From Rhizobium ecuadorense (GTDB lineage Bacteria; Pseudomonadota; Alphaproteobacteria; Rhizobiales; Rhizobiaceae), in NCBI RefSeq assembly GCF_001187535.1, contig NZ_LFIO01000381.1, forward strand, positions 293,913 through 357,912: a DNA stretch of 64,000 bases, given 5' to 3'. The position numbers and the translations under genes are program-made. The notes under the pieces are model-generated. The model was not told the origin of the DNA. It made no database searches and was given only the letters and a program-made list of their open reading frames with translations. How positions within the stretch are numbered: the first letter of the stretch is position 1; each line of letters opens with the position of its first letter. This document shows, piece by piece, positions 7,438 through 18,124 of the stretch.

Positions 7438-9312
7438 TCAGAACTCCTCCCAGGCACCGGGAGCAGCGGCAACGGCGGCATTTCCTGCATGCCGCTGCAC
7501 CAAGGCTCTGGGTTCGGGGTGAGATTGACGAACGGGCTGAGCGGGTTTGGGCTGGCTGGCGGCAGAGGCGCCGACAGTGAACCGGCCGGCCGAGTCCTGC
7601 AGAAGGCGTCCCTGCGTGCGCAGCTCCTGGCAGGCGGCGTTGGTCTCCTCGACCATTGCTGCATTCTGCTGCGTGGCCTGGTCCATCTGATTGATGGCGC
7701 CGTTGATTTCCTGCAGGCCCGTCGCCTGTTCGCGATAGGACTGGACAATCGAAGCGATGCTGTCGCTGATGCGGTTGATCTGCTCCTCGATCTTCAAGAG
7801 GGCATCGCCGGTTTCGTTCACCAGCCCGACGCCGGCCGCCACTTCCTGGCCGGAGACATTGATCAGGTTCTTGATTTCCTTGGCCGCATTAGCGGAGCGC
7901 TGGGCGAGTTCGCGCACTTCCTGCGCGACGACCGCAAAACCCTTGCCGGCTTCGCCGGCGCGCGCCGCCTCGACGCCGGCGTTCAACGCCAGCAGGTTCG
8001 TCTGGAACGCGATTTCATCGATGACGCCGATAATGCGGCCGATCTGGCTCGATGAGGTCTGGATCCGGTCCATCGCCCCGATCGCATCGCGTACCACGGT
8101 CGCCGAGACATGGGCGCTGCGCTTCGTTTCCTCGACCAGCTTGCCGGCATTTTCGGCCCGCTGCGACGATGTTCTGACTGTCGTGGTCACCTCATCGAGT
8201 GCCGCGGCGGTCTGTTCCAGAGCGGCTGCCTGTTGCTCTGTCCGCCTGGCGAGCTGATCGGCGGAGGAGGCAAGCTCGCTCGAGCCACCTTCAACCGCGA
8301 CGGAGGCGATCTTGATCTCGGTCAGCGCGGCTGCGACCGCCTGGACCATGTTGTTGAAATCCTGCCGCAATTTATCGAATTCAGGACCGAGATCGGCGAG
8401 TTGTATCGAAAAGTCGCCGGCGGCGAGCTTTTCCAGTTCATTTGCGAGCGCTGTCATGACCAGCCGCTGAGCGTTGCTGGCCTCTTCCGTCAACAATGCG
8501 TTGCGTGCCCGTTCGGCATCGAACGAGGCGCTCTGCTCGGCAGCGGCCTGCTCTCTTTCGATCTTGGCAATCGCCTCGTTACGGAAAACTTCCAGGGCAC
8601 GCGCCAGGAAACCGATCTCATCGCCATTTTCCCTGTAGCTGACGGGAGAGGCCAGATCGCCTTTCTGCAAGGCGCTGATCCGCGCGCTGAGAATTCTGAG
8701 CGGGCGGCCGACGAGGCTGCGCATGGCGAGAAGGAAAGCGACAACGGCCATGGCGGTGATCGCGAACTGCGTCAGCAGCGAGATCAGCACTTTCTGCTTG
8801 ACCTCAGCAGCGATTTTTTCGACCGACCAGTTGGTGACGACGTAGCCGGTGGCCTTGCCTGATTTATCCAGCGGAAGCGGCGCGATGATCGTCACAACAC
8901 CGGCAGATATTCCGCTGTCATCGATCGTCGTTTTCTCAGGTTTGGCGCTGAGGCGCTTCGCCAGATCGGCCGGTGCGGGCAAACCGTCAACGCCGTCGCG
9001 CGTCCATGTATCGACGGCCGCAAGTTCGGCGTTGAAGGCGGCAAACTGAACAAGGTCAAGCGAGGGATCGTCGCGATACAGCGAATAGGCCTCGCGAACA
9101 GCATTCGCCTTGCCCCATTTGACGCCGCCGGCGGCCAGAGAGGCGAACTGCTCCACATCCTTGGACCAGTTCGCCTTGGCGCCATCGATCAACGCCTTGG
9201 TTTCGTACATCCACGTATAGGTGGCAAAGGCGGAGATGCCGCAAAGGTTGACGGCCACGATAATCGCCGCCAGCTTGGCTGTCAGAGGCATCGTTTTTAA
9301 AAATTGGAACAT
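7438..9312 (-). CDS. methyl-accepting chemotaxis protein with CheR/CheB tether
   Basis: A 624-residue inner-membrane chemoreceptor. TM1 is about 11-33, a periplasmic sensor domain spans 34-174, TM2 is about 175-198, and a HAMP domain follows (PLRILSARISALQKGDL). The cytoplasmic signalling domain carries the conserved hairpin tip IDEIAFQTNLLALNAGVEAARAGE, which binds CheA and CheW. A proline-rich linker leads to the last five residues AWEEF. That fits the xWxxF pentapeptide that tethers CheR/CheB on high-abundance receptors, so this receptor likely recruits its own adaptation enzymes. The ligand is unknown. No strong ribosome binding site is visible at the ATG. Confidence 0.95.
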   Translation of the reverse strand: MFQFLKTMPLTAKLAAIIVAVNLCGISAFATYTWMYETKALIDGAKANWSKDVEQFASLAAGGVKWGKANAVREAYSLYRDDPSLDLVQFAAFNAELAAVDTWTRDGVDGLPAPADLAKRLSAKPEKTTIDDSGISAGVVTIIAPLPLDKSGKATGYVVTNWSVEKIAAEVKQKVLISLLTQFAITAMAVVAFLLAMRSLVGRPLRILSARISALQKGDLASPVSYRENGDEIGFLARALEVFRNEAIAKIEREQAAAEQSASFDAERARNALLTEEASNAQRLVMTALANELEKLAAGDFSIQLADLGPEFDKLRQDFNNMVQAVAAALTEIKIASVAVEGGSSELASSADQLARRTEQQAAALEQTAAALDEVTTTVRTSSQRAENAGKLVEETKRSAHVSATVVRDAIGAMDRIQTSSSQIGRIIGVIDEIAFQTNLLALNAGVEAARAGEAGKGFAVVAQEVRELAQRSANAAKEIKNLINVSGQEVAAGVGLVNETGDALLKIEEQINRISDSIASIVQSYREQATGLQEINGAINQMDQATQQNAAMVEETNAACQELRTQGRLLQDSAGRFTVGASAASQPKPAQPVRQSHPEPRALVQRHAGNAAVAAAPGAWEEF

Positions 9313-9512
9313 GCCGCGGGGGCCTCGAAACGCGGGCTCAGTCGGCTATGGTCCCGACCAGCCTATCAATACAGGCATCCACGCCGGCGGTCGCAGCATG
9401 AGCACTCATACCCATGTCCCCCTTGCGACCCAAAACGAGCAGACGCAGTGTGTCTTCGATGTGTGAATAAATCATAAAGTAGAATGGGATACCGAAGCGG
9501 CGGCCTGCGGGA

Positions 9513-11018
9513 TCAAGGGCTGTTTTCCGCCATGGCCTCTTCCGGCTCGGCCTGGCGGTGCTTACGGCGACGTGTCGTCAGTTCCGCGCCGGCGTCGCGC
9601 GGCAGGCGCAGGAAGGTGATGCAGGCGAGCGCCGAGATTGCCGAGACGCTGAAGAAGGCGATGTGGAAATCCGAAACCAGCAGCCTGCCGCCATGAAGAC
9701 TGCTCGAAATTTCGAGGATGCCGCCGGCGATCGCCACACCCATCGCCATGGAGATACGCTGGGCGACGGCATTGATTGCGGTCGCCTGGCTGCTGTCGGC
9801 ATCGTCGACATCGCCGAAGGCCATGGCATTGACGCCCGAGAAGGCCATGGAGCGGAAGAGGCCGCCGATCAGCAGGCAGGCCATGATCAGCGGCAGCGGC
9901 GTCTCAGTGGTGAAGAACCCGTTGATGCCGAGGAAGATCGCCGCCAGCAAGGTGGTGATCGATATGACGGTGCGGAAACCGAAGGCATTGAAGGTACGCG
10001 AAGCGGCAAATTTCGACCCCATCGAGCCGAGCGCGCTGACGAAGGTGACCGAACCCGATTGCAGCGGCGTCAGGCCGAAGCCGAGCTGCAGCATCAGCGG
10101 CATCAGAAAGGGCAGGGCGCCGAGCCCCATGCGGAAATTGGAGGCGCCGAGGATCGCCGCCCGGAACATCGGGTAGTGGAACATTTTCGGATCGAGAAGC
10201 GGATAGGGCGCGCGGCGGGCATGCAGGAGATAGAGGAGGCCGGCAAGGATGCCAATCGCCACCGTGACGTAACCGTAGATGACGGGCACGGCGGGAAGGC
10301 TGATGACCGAGAGGCCGAAGACGAAGCCGGAAAAGCCGATGCCGCAAAGGAAGAAGCCCGGAAAATCCATCGGCCGTGGGCTGCGCGGTTCGACCGCCGG
10401 CAGGAAACGCGTGACGAGGATGATGCCGAGCACCCCGATCGGGATGTTGATCCAGAAGATCCAGTGCCAGCTGAGATAGGTGGTGAGGAAGCCGCCGATC
10501 GGCGGCCCCATGATCGGGCCGATCAGCGCCGGAATGGTGAGCCAGGCCATGGCATCGACGAGTTCGTGGCGCGGCGTTCCCCGGACCAGCAGCAGGCGGC
10601 TGACCGGCGTCATCATCGAGCCGCCGGCCCCCTGGATCAGCCGCGAGACGACGAAGGCCGCGATCGAATTGGAAAAGGCGCAGGCGACCGAACCGATCAT
10701 GAAGACAAAGATCGCCATGCGGAAGATGTTGCGCGCACCGAAACGATCCGACATCCAGCCGCTGATCGGAATGAAGATCGCCAGCGCCACGAGATAGCTG
10801 GTGACGGCAAGCTTCAGCGCGATCGGCGATGTGCCGATATCGGCTGCTATCGCCGGCAGGCTGGTGGCAATCACGGTCGAATCCATCTGTTCCATGAACA
10901 GGGCGACCGCAAGGATCATGGGCGTGAGGCGGGGCACGGGCAACCGGGGTGCAAAGAGACAAATCGCGGCGCCATGGGCGTCGGTCGGGATCAATTTATT
11001 TCTAGGGCAGCGACGCAC
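9513..11018 (-). CDS. MFS exporter, DHA2 (EmrB/QacA) family
   Basis: About 500 residues with many transmembrane helices (DHA2 members have 14). Family motifs are present: LDSTVIATSLPAI-like (here MDSTVIATSLPAIA) in helix 1, GWMSDRFGARNIFR as motif A, and GPIMGPPIGGFL as motif C. DHA2 members export drugs or other amphipathic compounds by proton antiport. There is no adjacent EmrA-like adaptor gene. The start is uncertain: a GTG at 11018 gives a 33-residue leader before the first helix, and a TTG some 24 bases later is also possible. Divergent from bluB, whose riboswitch lies between. Confidence 0.88.
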   Translation of the reverse strand: MRRCPRNKLIPTDAHGAAICLFAPRLPVPRLTPMILAVALFMEQMDSTVIATSLPAIAADIGTSPIALKLAVTSYLVALAIFIPISGWMSDRFGARNIFRMAIFVFMIGSVACAFSNSIAAFVVSRLIQGAGGSMMTPVSRLLLVRGTPRHELVDAMAWLTIPALIGPIMGPPIGGFLTTYLSWHWIFWINIPIGVLGIILVTRFLPAVEPRSPRPMDFPGFFLCGIGFSGFVFGLSVISLPAVPVIYGYVTVAIGILAGLLYLLHARRAPYPLLDPKMFHYPMFRAAILGASNFRMGLGALPFLMPLMLQLGFGLTPLQSGSVTFVSALGSMGSKFAASRTFNAFGFRTVISITTLLAAIFLGINGFFTTETPLPLIMACLLIGGLFRSMAFSGVNAMAFGDVDDADSSQATAINAVAQRISMAMGVAIAGGILEISSSLHGGRLLVSDFHIAFFSVSAISALACITFLRLPRDAGAELTTRRRKHRQAEPEEAMAENSP

Positions 11019-11105
11019 GCCTGTCCATGAAGTCGATGTCGCAGGCAGTTCGAATGCGATGTGAGGGCCGGCTTGCAGTGGCGCTGCTTTCCTGAAATAA
11101 ATGCG

Positions 11106-11272
11106 CCGTCAGGTGCCCGCCATGCAGGCGGGAGAATCGGGAATCCGGTGCAAGACCGGAACGTGCCCAACGCTGTAAGGCCGACGTCCGCCGTTTTATC
11201 ATGCCACTGGCTTTTGCCGGGAAGGTTGCGGCAGACGGGTGACGCCAAGTCAGAAGACCGGCCTGGCAAGAT
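11106..11272 (+). promoter_or_regulatory. cobalamin (B12) riboswitch
   Basis: A stretch of about 165 bases carries the conserved pieces of the adenosylcobalamin riboswitch in order. These are CAGGTGCCCGCC, the GGCGGGAGAATCGGGAA segment with CCGGTG-CAAGA-CCGG, AACGCTGTAAGG, the B12 box with GCCACTG at 11203-11209, and GGTGACGCCAAGTCAGAAGACC. It lies directly upstream of bluB in the sense direction. B12 binding is expected to lower bluB expression. Confidence 0.93.
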
Positions 11273-11274
11273 AG

Positions 11275-12012
<738 letters not shown>

Positions 12013-12034
12013 CCAATCACTGCTGCTGCGGCTG

Positions 12035-13126
12035 CTACTGCTGCGGTTGGGGGCCAGGTGCGGCGGGATTGGCGAGATCGATCGAGCCCTGGTCGCCGGC
12101 CAGAAACTGCGGGCCGACCTGGCGGACCTTGTTTTGCGTGGGGTCGTAGGGGCGATCCGGCACCGGTGTCTGCGGCGCGGCTGGTGTCGCGGCGGCCTTC
12201 ACCGGCGGATTGGTGCGGATGGTGGTGATCGAGCCCTGCTGCGGCGGTTGGCTTGCCGCCTGCTTGCCGCGCATCTCGTCGTAATAGGCGGTGAGATTGC
12301 AGGCGCAGGCGTTCTTTTCACCGGGCGCACGGTTCTTGTAGGCGAAGGCGTTCTTCATGGCGCTGTAAGGCGTGCCGGTTGCGACCGAGATCATGTTCGA
12401 GGCTTCCGTGCTCGTCACCTCGCGATAGAAGAGTTCGGTCTCGATCCCCGGGCACATCTTGGCGCAGGTCTCAGCGTCGCGGCCGAAATCGACCGAGGTG
12501 GCGTTCGAGCTGATCGGGAAGAAACCGCCATCGCAGCTGCGCACGCACATGGTGCTGACCGGCGACAGCATCTCGGCCCGCGGCAGGCCGTAGCGCGGAT
12601 CGGCCTCCTCGCCGCCGCCGAGCGGAATGAAGGTATCGGAACGCATCGCCTGCTCCTCGACGCTCGGGGCAGGCTCGTCGGCGCTGCGCTCGTCCGGCGC
12701 ATAGAAATTCTCGCTGTTGCAGCCGTTGCTGTCGAGCGCGGCCATCAGTTCGCGGCGGTCGTCATCGGCGCCGTTCCGGCCTGTCAGCTCGTTGCGACGG
12801 TCCTGGAGATAAGCGATATTGTCGATCATCCGGCCTTCGGCCTGCGAGAGCTCGGCGCAATAATCGGCATTCTCGCCGCCGATCACCACCATGCTGCCAG
12901 AGGTGCAGCCGTAACTGCGCATGTCGTTGCGAACCTTGCGCAGTTCGAGGTTCTGCTCGGCCATGGCGCTGGCATATTGGCGGGCTTCCGGGCCATTGCC
13001 ATTGCCGATCGATCGCGGCAGGTCGGCGAGACGGCCGCGCAGGTCCTCGCAGATGGCATTGGTCTGCGCGACGGCGGGCGCTGCGAAGGCGAGGAGAAGG
13101 GCGAGAGACAGGTTTCGGCGTTTCAC
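12035..13126 (-). CDS. exported DUF2865 protein
   Basis: A 363-residue secreted or periplasmic protein. The GTG start is followed by a signal peptide (KRRNLSLALLLAFAAPAVAQ). The N-terminal half is helical with EDLRGRLADLPRSIG. The middle holds the cysteine-rich DUF2865 core: TMCVRSCDGGFFPIS, AETCAKMCPG, ETELFYR and KNACACNL, probably disulfide-bonded. The tail is low-complexity and rich in Pro, Gln and Ala, ending PGPQPQQ. The function of DUF2865 is unknown. Convergent with bluB, 22 bases apart. Confidence 0.85.
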   Translation of the reverse strand: MKRRNLSLALLLAFAAPAVAQTNAICEDLRGRLADLPRSIGNGNGPEARQYASAMAEQNLELRKVRNDMRSYGCTSGSMVVIGGENADYCAELSQAEGRMIDNIAYLQDRRNELTGRNGADDDRRELMAALDSNGCNSENFYAPDERSADEPAPSVEEQAMRSDTFIPLGGGEEADPRYGLPRAEMLSPVSTMCVRSCDGGFFPISSNATSVDFGRDAETCAKMCPGIETELFYREVTSTEASNMISVATGTPYSAMKNAFAYKNRAPGEKNACACNLTAYYDEMRGKQAASQPPQQGSITTIRTNPPVKAAATPAAPQTPVPDRPYDPTQNKVRQVGPQFLAGDQGSIDLANPAAPGPQPQQ

Positions 13127-13279
13127 GGCGTCGTCCCGGAATGAGCAAACGGTCGGTGGGTCGAATGCGACTTCAATCGGCCGCGCGTTTTCCCTTAACG
13201 GATTTCTCTTAATAAGCTCAGAGAAAATATTAGCGTATTTTCCTGATCTTATCCAGCAATCGCCCGAGACTCGGTTAAA

Positions 13280-13810
13280 ATGACAGGCATTCCCGACGAG
13301 ACCCGATCCTTTGCGCCGACATCAGGCGTCTCGGAGACCCAACACGGCCTTCACCTCTTCGCGGACGGTTGTTTTGAGCCCGGTTCCGGGCATGGAGGCT
13401 GGTCGTTTGTCGCTTATCGCGATCGGGTGGAAATCGCCTCCGACTTCGGTGGCGTCAACGATTCCAGCAATAATTCCATGGAATTGACCGCCGTTCTCAG
13501 GGCCGCCATGTGGGTCAACAGCCAACCGACCGGCGAACCCGCGACCATCTGGTCCGACTCCGTCTATGCCGTCAAAGGCTGCAACAGCAAGCGACATATC
13601 TGGAAGAATAACGGCTGGAAGAAAAGCAGCCCGAATGGACAGGGGCGAAGGCGAATGATCGACAATGCGGACATCTGGAAAGCCGTCGATCTTCAGCTAT
13701 CCCAAAACGCCCAGGTGACCATTGCCTGGTGCAAGGGGCATTCGGGGATTGCCGGTAACGAGCGCGCGGACGCGCTCGCCGATAGAGGACGCCTGTCGAT
13801 CCGGGGCTGA
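13280..13810 (+). CDS. ribonuclease HI family protein
   Basis: A 176-residue RNase H fold protein that should cut the RNA strand of RNA-DNA hybrids. All four metal-binding acidic residues are present: D29 (LFADGCF), E68 (NSMELTAV), D93 (IWSDSVYAV) and D164 (NERADALA), with the catalytic-loop H154 in KGHSG. A 20-residue N-terminal tail precedes the fold and seems non-conserved. The motifs NNSMELTAV and KKSSPNGQGRRRMIDNADIW are like ordinary bacterial RNase HI but more diverged. Rhizobia usually have a separate canonical rnhA, so this may be a second copy. No gene symbol is given for that reason. Confidence 0.88.
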   Translation: MTGIPDETRSFAPTSGVSETQHGLHLFADGCFEPGSGHGGWSFVAYRDRVEIASDFGGVNDSSNNSMELTAVLRAAMWVNSQPTGEPATIWSDSVYAVKGCNSKRHIWKNNGWKKSSPNGQGRRRMIDNADIWKAVDLQLSQNAQVTIAWCKGHSGIAGNERADALADRGRLSIRG

Positions 13811-13856
13811 TACGGCGCTGGCCGGTTTCAGGCGTCGTTGCTCGGCCGCAACCGGC

Positions 13857-16169
13857 TTACGCCGGCTGCGATGCCTCGACGACGGCGAGTGCGGCCATGT
13901 TGACGACGCCGCGGGAGGTGACCGAGGGAGCGAGGATATGGGCGGGCAGGGCGGTGCCGAGCAGGATCGGGCCGACATGCAGGCCGTCCGTCATCGATTT
14001 GACCACACCGAGCGTGATGTTGGCGGCATCGAGGTTCGGGAAGACCAGCAGGTTCGCCTCGTCATGCAGTGTCGTATCCGGCATGACGCGTTTGCGCAGC
14101 GCTTCGGTGATGGCGCTTTCGCCGTGCATTTCGCCGTCGACTTCGAGATCGGGGGCAGTCTCGCGCACGAGCTGCAGGGCATTGCGCATCTTGGTGGCGC
14201 TCTCGGATTCGCGCGAGCCGAAGTTGGAATGCGAGACGAGGGCGGCGCGCGGGGTGATGCCGAACCGGCGGATTTCCTCGGCCGCCAGCACCGTTGCCTC
14301 GGCAACTTCCTCGGCGCTCGGGTTGAAGGTGACGTAGGTGTCGGTGAAGAAGGTGGCACCGCGCTGCGAGATCATCAGGCTGAGGGCGGAGAAATCGCGG
14401 ACGTCCTTGCGCTTGCCGATGATCAGGCGAACGTCGCGCAGGTGCTTCTCATAGCGGCCTTCGAGGCCGCAGATCAGCGCATCGGCTTCGCCGCGCCTCA
14501 AGGCTAGTGCGCCGATGACAGTCGTATTGGTGCGTACGATGGTGCGGGCAGCTTCCGGGATGACGCCGCGGCGGCCGACGAGGGAGAAATAGAGATCGAC
14601 ATATTCGCGGAAGCGCGGATCGTCCTCAGGATTGATGACCTCGAAGTCCTGCAGCGGCCGGATACGCAGGCCGTAGCGCTTCAGGCGGGTCTCGATGACC
14701 TGCGGGCGGCCGATCAGGATCGGTTCGGCGAGACCTTCCTCCAGCAGCACCTGGGCGGCGCGCAGCACGCGCTCATCCTCGCCTTCGGAGAAGATGACAC
14801 GCTTGCGCTCGGCGGCCTTGGCCGCTGTGAAGATCGGCTTCATGACGAAACCGGAGCGGAAGACGAAGCGGTTCAACTGATCGAGATAGGCGTCGAAATC
14901 CTGGATAGGGCGGCGCGCCACGCCGCTCTGTTCGGCGGCCCTGGCAACGGCAGGCGCGATGCGCAGGATGAGGCGCGGATCGAAGGGCGAGGGGATCAGG
15001 TAGTCGGGGCCGAAGACCGGGGTTTCGCCGGAATAGGCGCGGGCAGCAACATCGGACGGCTCTTCGCGGGCAAGCGCGGCGATGGCGCGCACGGCGGCCA
15101 TCTTCATTTCCTCATTGATCGTCTCGGCACCGCAATCGAGCGCGCCGCGGAAGATATAGGGGAAGCAGAGGACGTTGTTGACCTGGTTGGCGAAATCCGA
15201 ACGGCCGGTGCAGATCATCGCGTCGGGGCGGGCGGCACGGGCGAGATCCGGCATGATTTCGGGTGTCGGATTGGCGAGCGCCATGATCAGCGGCTTGTCG
15301 GCCATCTGCGCCAGCAGCTCGGGCTTCAGCACGCCGGCGGCCGACAGGCCGAGGAAGACATCGGCGCCGCCGATATTTTCGGCGAGCGTGCGGGTGTCGC
15401 TCTTCTGGGCATAGACGGATTTCCATTCGTCCATCAGCTCGGTGCGGCCCTCATAGACGAGGCCTTCGAGATCGTGGACCCAGATATTTTCTCGTTTTGC
15501 CCCGAGGATCACCAGCAGGTTCAGGCAGGCAAGGGCGGCAGCCCCGGCGCCCGAGGCAACGATCTTGATGTCGGCGATATTCTTGCCGGCGAGTTCCAGC
15601 CCGTTGAGAATCGCGGCGGCGACGATGATCGCCGTGCCGTGCTGGTCGTCGTGAAAGACCGGGATCTTCATCTTTTCGCGCAGACGCCGCTCGACCTCGA
15701 AACATTCCGGCGCCTTGATGTCCTCGAGATTGATGCCGCCGAAGGTCGGCTCCAGTGAGCTGACGGTCGAGACCATCTGCTCGACGCTTGCCGCGTCGAT
15801 CTCGATATCGAAGACATCGATGCCGGCGAATTTCTTGAAGAGCACGGCCTTGCCCTCCATGACCGGCTTCGAGGCCAGCGGGCCGATATTGCCGAGGCCG
15901 AGCACGGCGGTGCCGTTGGAGATGACGGCGACGAGATTGGCGCGCGAGGTATATTCAGCCGCCATCTCAGGATTGTCGCGGATGGCAAGGCAAGGGGCGG
16001 CGACGCCGGGTGAATAGGCGAGCGCCAGATCGCGCTGGTTGCCCAGCGGTTTGGTTGCCTGGATCTCCAGCTTGCCGGGGCGGGGATAGCGGTGGAAGAA
16101 CAGCGCCTGCGCGTCGAGATCGCCGCTTGTCAGGTTCTTGTCCGTCTTGGATTTATCCTGGTGATCCAT
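13857..16169 (-). CDS. maeB: malic enzyme fused to phosphotransacetylase-like domain
   Basis: A 770-residue MaeB-type enzyme: oxidative decarboxylation of malate to pyruvate with reduction of NAD(P)+. Residues 1-430 are the malic enzyme, with [36 protein letters not shown] and the nucleotide-binding [14 protein letters not shown]. Residues about 440-770 match phosphate acetyltransferase ([16 protein letters not shown], ..[10 protein letters not shown]); in this family that domain is thought to be regulatory and lacks proven transacetylase activity. Rhizobia carry two such enzymes, one NAD- and one NADP-preferring (Dme and Tme in S. meliloti); I cannot tell which this is. The start is the ATG after GGAGG; a longer frame runs through a palindromic repeat and is rejected. 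Confidence 0.93.
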   Translation of the reverse strand: MDHQDKSKTDKNLTSGDLDAQALFFHRYPRPGKLEIQATKPLGNQRDLALAYSPGVAAPCLAIRDNPEMAAEYTSRANLVAVISNGTAVLGLGNIGPLASKPVMEGKAVLFKKFAGIDVFDIEIDAASVEQMVSTVSSLEPTFGGINLEDIKAPECFEVERRLREKMKIPVFHDDQHGTAIIVAAAILNGLELAGKNIADIKIVASGAGAAALACLNLLVILGAKRENIWVHDLEGLVYEGRTELMDEWKSVYAQKSDTRTLAENIGGADVFLGLSAAGVLKPELLAQMADKPLIMALANPTPEIMPDLARAARPDAMICTGRSDFANQVNNVLCFPYIFRGALDCGAETINEEMKMAAVRAIAALAREEPSDVAARAYSGETPVFGPDYLIPSPFDPRLILRIAPAVARAAEQSGVARRPIQDFDAYLDQLNRFVFRSGFVMKPIFTAAKAAERKRVIFSEGEDERVLRAAQVLLEEGLAEPILIGRPQVIETRLKRYGLRIRPLQDFEVINPEDDPRFREYVDLYFSLVGRRGVIPEAARTIVRTNTTVIGALALRRGEADALICGLEGRYEKHLRDVRLIIGKRKDVRDFSALSLMISQRGATFFTDTYVTFNPSAEEVAEATVLAAEEIRRFGITPRAALVSHSNFGSRESESATKMRNALQLVRETAPDLEVDGEMHGESAITEALRKRVMPDTTLHDEANLLVFPNLDAANITLGVVKSMTDGLHVGPILLGTALPAHILAPSVTSRGVVNMAALAVVEASQPA

Positions 16170-16276
16170 TGCCGCCTCCGTGCACGTCTTTTTCTGGAGT
16201 TCCCTCCATACATCAATCGGATACGGGCGACAGTATGGAAATGGGGGATGGGAGAAGTTTTCGCGAGGACTAGATT

Positions 16277-16332
16277 GTGCCGTGGGGTTACCCCCCTCTG
16301 CCCGGCAGGGCAGAGGGGGTAACCACGGCACA
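16277..16332. repeat. palindromic intergenic element
   Basis: A near-perfect inverted repeat: GTGCCGTGG...CCCTCTGCCC, a four-base centre GGCA, then GGGCAGAGGG...CCACGGCAC. The CCCTCTGCCC core recurs in the element at 57372-57544, so both belong to one repeat family. It lies between the divergent malic enzyme and flavin oxidase genes. Confidence 0.85.
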
Positions 16333-16468
16333 CCCAATGCGTTCTTTGCGTGGAGTCTCATCGCGGCGGGAGCAACTAGCTAATCCTTTTTGAAAACTTG
16401 TTTGGCGACCACGGCAGGCGCAATATGCCGCCGCGACGGTGCGGGGCGCCGGTCGCATGGAGGAAATC

Positions 16469-17908
16469 ATGGACAATTTGAACCTGACGACCCTGCAAAA
16501 GGGGCAGACGATGGTCAATGATGTGGCCATCGATGCGTTTGCCGCCGGATTTCGCGGCAATCTCCTGACCAGTAAAGACATGGATTACAACGAGGCGCGG
16601 GCGATCTGGAATGCGATGATCGACCGTCGGCCCGGGCTTATCGCGCGTTGCGCCGGGGCTGCCGATGTCGTGCGCGCGGTGCGGTTTGCACGCGACAACA
16701 ATCTGCTCGTTTCGGTGCGCGGCGGCGGCCACGGCATTGCCGGCAATGCCGTCTGCGAGGGCGGCGTCGTCATCGACCTGTCGGCGATGAAATCGGTGCG
16801 GGTCGACCCGGAGACGCGCCGCGCCAGGATCGAGCCGGGGGCAACGCTTGCCGATATCGACCAGGAAACGCTGGCCTTCGGGCTGGTACTGCCGACCGGC
16901 ATCAATTCCACCACCGGCATTGCCGGCCTGACGCTCGGCGGCGGATTCGGCTGGCTGACCCGCAAATTCGGGCTGACGATCGACAATCTGGTCTCGGTCG
17001 ATGTGGTGACGGCCGACGGCGAGCTGGTCAAAGCGAGCGAGACGGAAAGACCGGACCTCTTCTGGGCACTGCGCGGCGGCGGCGGCAATTTCGGCGTCGT
17101 CACCTCTTTCGAGTTCCAGCTCAACCCGCTCAAGACAGAGGTTCTCGCCGGACTGGTGGTGCATCCCTTCGCTGACGCGGAAAAGGTGCTGAGGGAATAT
17201 CGGCAGGCGCTGGAAGCCGCACCCGATGAACTGACCTGCTGGGTGGTGATGCGCCAGGCGCCGCCGCTGCCCTTCCTTCCGGCCGAATGGCACGGCAAGG
17301 AGATCGTGGTGCTCGCCATGTGCTATTGCGGAGACATCGCGGCCGGGGAAAAGGCGACGGAAAGATTGCGGGCGATCGGAAAACCGATTGCCGATGTCGT
17401 CGGCCCAGTGCCGTTTACCGGCTGGCAGCAGGCATTCGATCCGCTGCTGACGCCAGGTGCGCGCAATTACTGGAAGAGCCAGGATTTCGCCTCGCTCTCG
17501 GATGCGGCGATCGACGTTCTTCTCAACGCCGTGCGCAGGCTGCCTGGCCCGGAATGCGAGATATTCGTCGGCCATGTCGGCGGCGCGGCCGGCCGCATTC
17601 CGACCGAAGCCACCGCATTTCCGCAGCGCAACTCGCATTTCGTCATGAATGTGCATGCGCGCTGGCGGGAGGCCGGGATGGACGCAAGCTGCACCGGTTG
17701 GGCGCGGGAACTTTTCGAAGCAACCAAGCCGCACGCAGTCGGTACCGCCTATATCAACTTCATGCCTGAGGACGAGGCCGATCGGGTCGAAATGGCCTAC
17801 GGCGCCAATTACGGCCGGCTTGCCGAAATCAAGCGGCGTTATGATCCGAACAATCTGTTCCGGATGAACCAGAACGTCAAACCGATGGCGGCTGTGCGGG
17901 CTGCCTGA
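16469..17908 (+). CDS. FAD-linked oxidase, BBE (berberine bridge enzyme) type
   Basis: A 479-residue flavoprotein of the PCMH-FAD oxidoreductase superfamily with a C-terminal BBE domain (YDPNNLFRMNQNVKP). The FAD domain has SVRGGGHGIAGNA with H88, the histidine that covalently binds FAD in this family, then LTLGGGFGWLTRKFGLTIDNL. Such enzymes oxidise sugars, alkaloids or other alcohols with oxygen; the substrate is unknown. No signal peptide. Start at the ATG giving MDNLNLTT, which has GGAGG five bases before it; an ATG four codons upstream is in frame. No operon partner. Confidence 0.88.
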   Translation: MDNLNLTTLQKGQTMVNDVAIDAFAAGFRGNLLTSKDMDYNEARAIWNAMIDRRPGLIARCAGAADVVRAVRFARDNNLLVSVRGGGHGIAGNAVCEGGVVIDLSAMKSVRVDPETRRARIEPGATLADIDQETLAFGLVLPTGINSTTGIAGLTLGGGFGWLTRKFGLTIDNLVSVDVVTADGELVKASETERPDLFWALRGGGGNFGVVTSFEFQLNPLKTEVLAGLVVHPFADAEKVLREYRQALEAAPDELTCWVVMRQAPPLPFLPAEWHGKEIVVLAMCYCGDIAAGEKATERLRAIGKPIADVVGPVPFTGWQQAFDPLLTPGARNYWKSQDFASLSDAAIDVLLNAVRRLPGPECEIFVGHVGGAAGRIPTEATAFPQRNSHFVMNVHARWREAGMDASCTGWARELFEATKPHAVGTAYINFMPEDEADRVEMAYGANYGRLAEIKRRYDPNNLFRMNQNVKPMAAVRAA

Positions 17909-17931
17909 AGGGATACGGAACCGGCAGTCGT

Positions 17932-18080
17932 AAAACCCCTCCCCAACCCCTCCCCACAAGGGGGAGGGACTAACGCGCGGCGCCACCTGAGGCAGACATC
18001 GGCCGTTCCGCGGATGACACGATGATATGGAGTACGCCGGCACCGCATCTAAGTCCCTCGCCCTTGTGGGGAGGGGTTTT
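17932..18080. repeat. palindromic intergenic element
   Basis: Left arm AAAACCCCTCCCC...ACAAGGGGGAGGGAC (17932-17970) is matched in inverted order by GTCCCTCGCCCTTGTGGGG...AGGGGTTTT (18052-18080). About 80 bases lie between the arms. The left arm holds an 11-base internal duplication of AACCCCTCCCC. It lies between the convergent flavin oxidase and TetR genes and could also act as a terminator. Confidence 0.8.
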
Positions 18081-18124
18081 TCCGTAGGTTTGCGAGCGCC
18101 GGACGGTGACAGGCCGGTTGCGCG

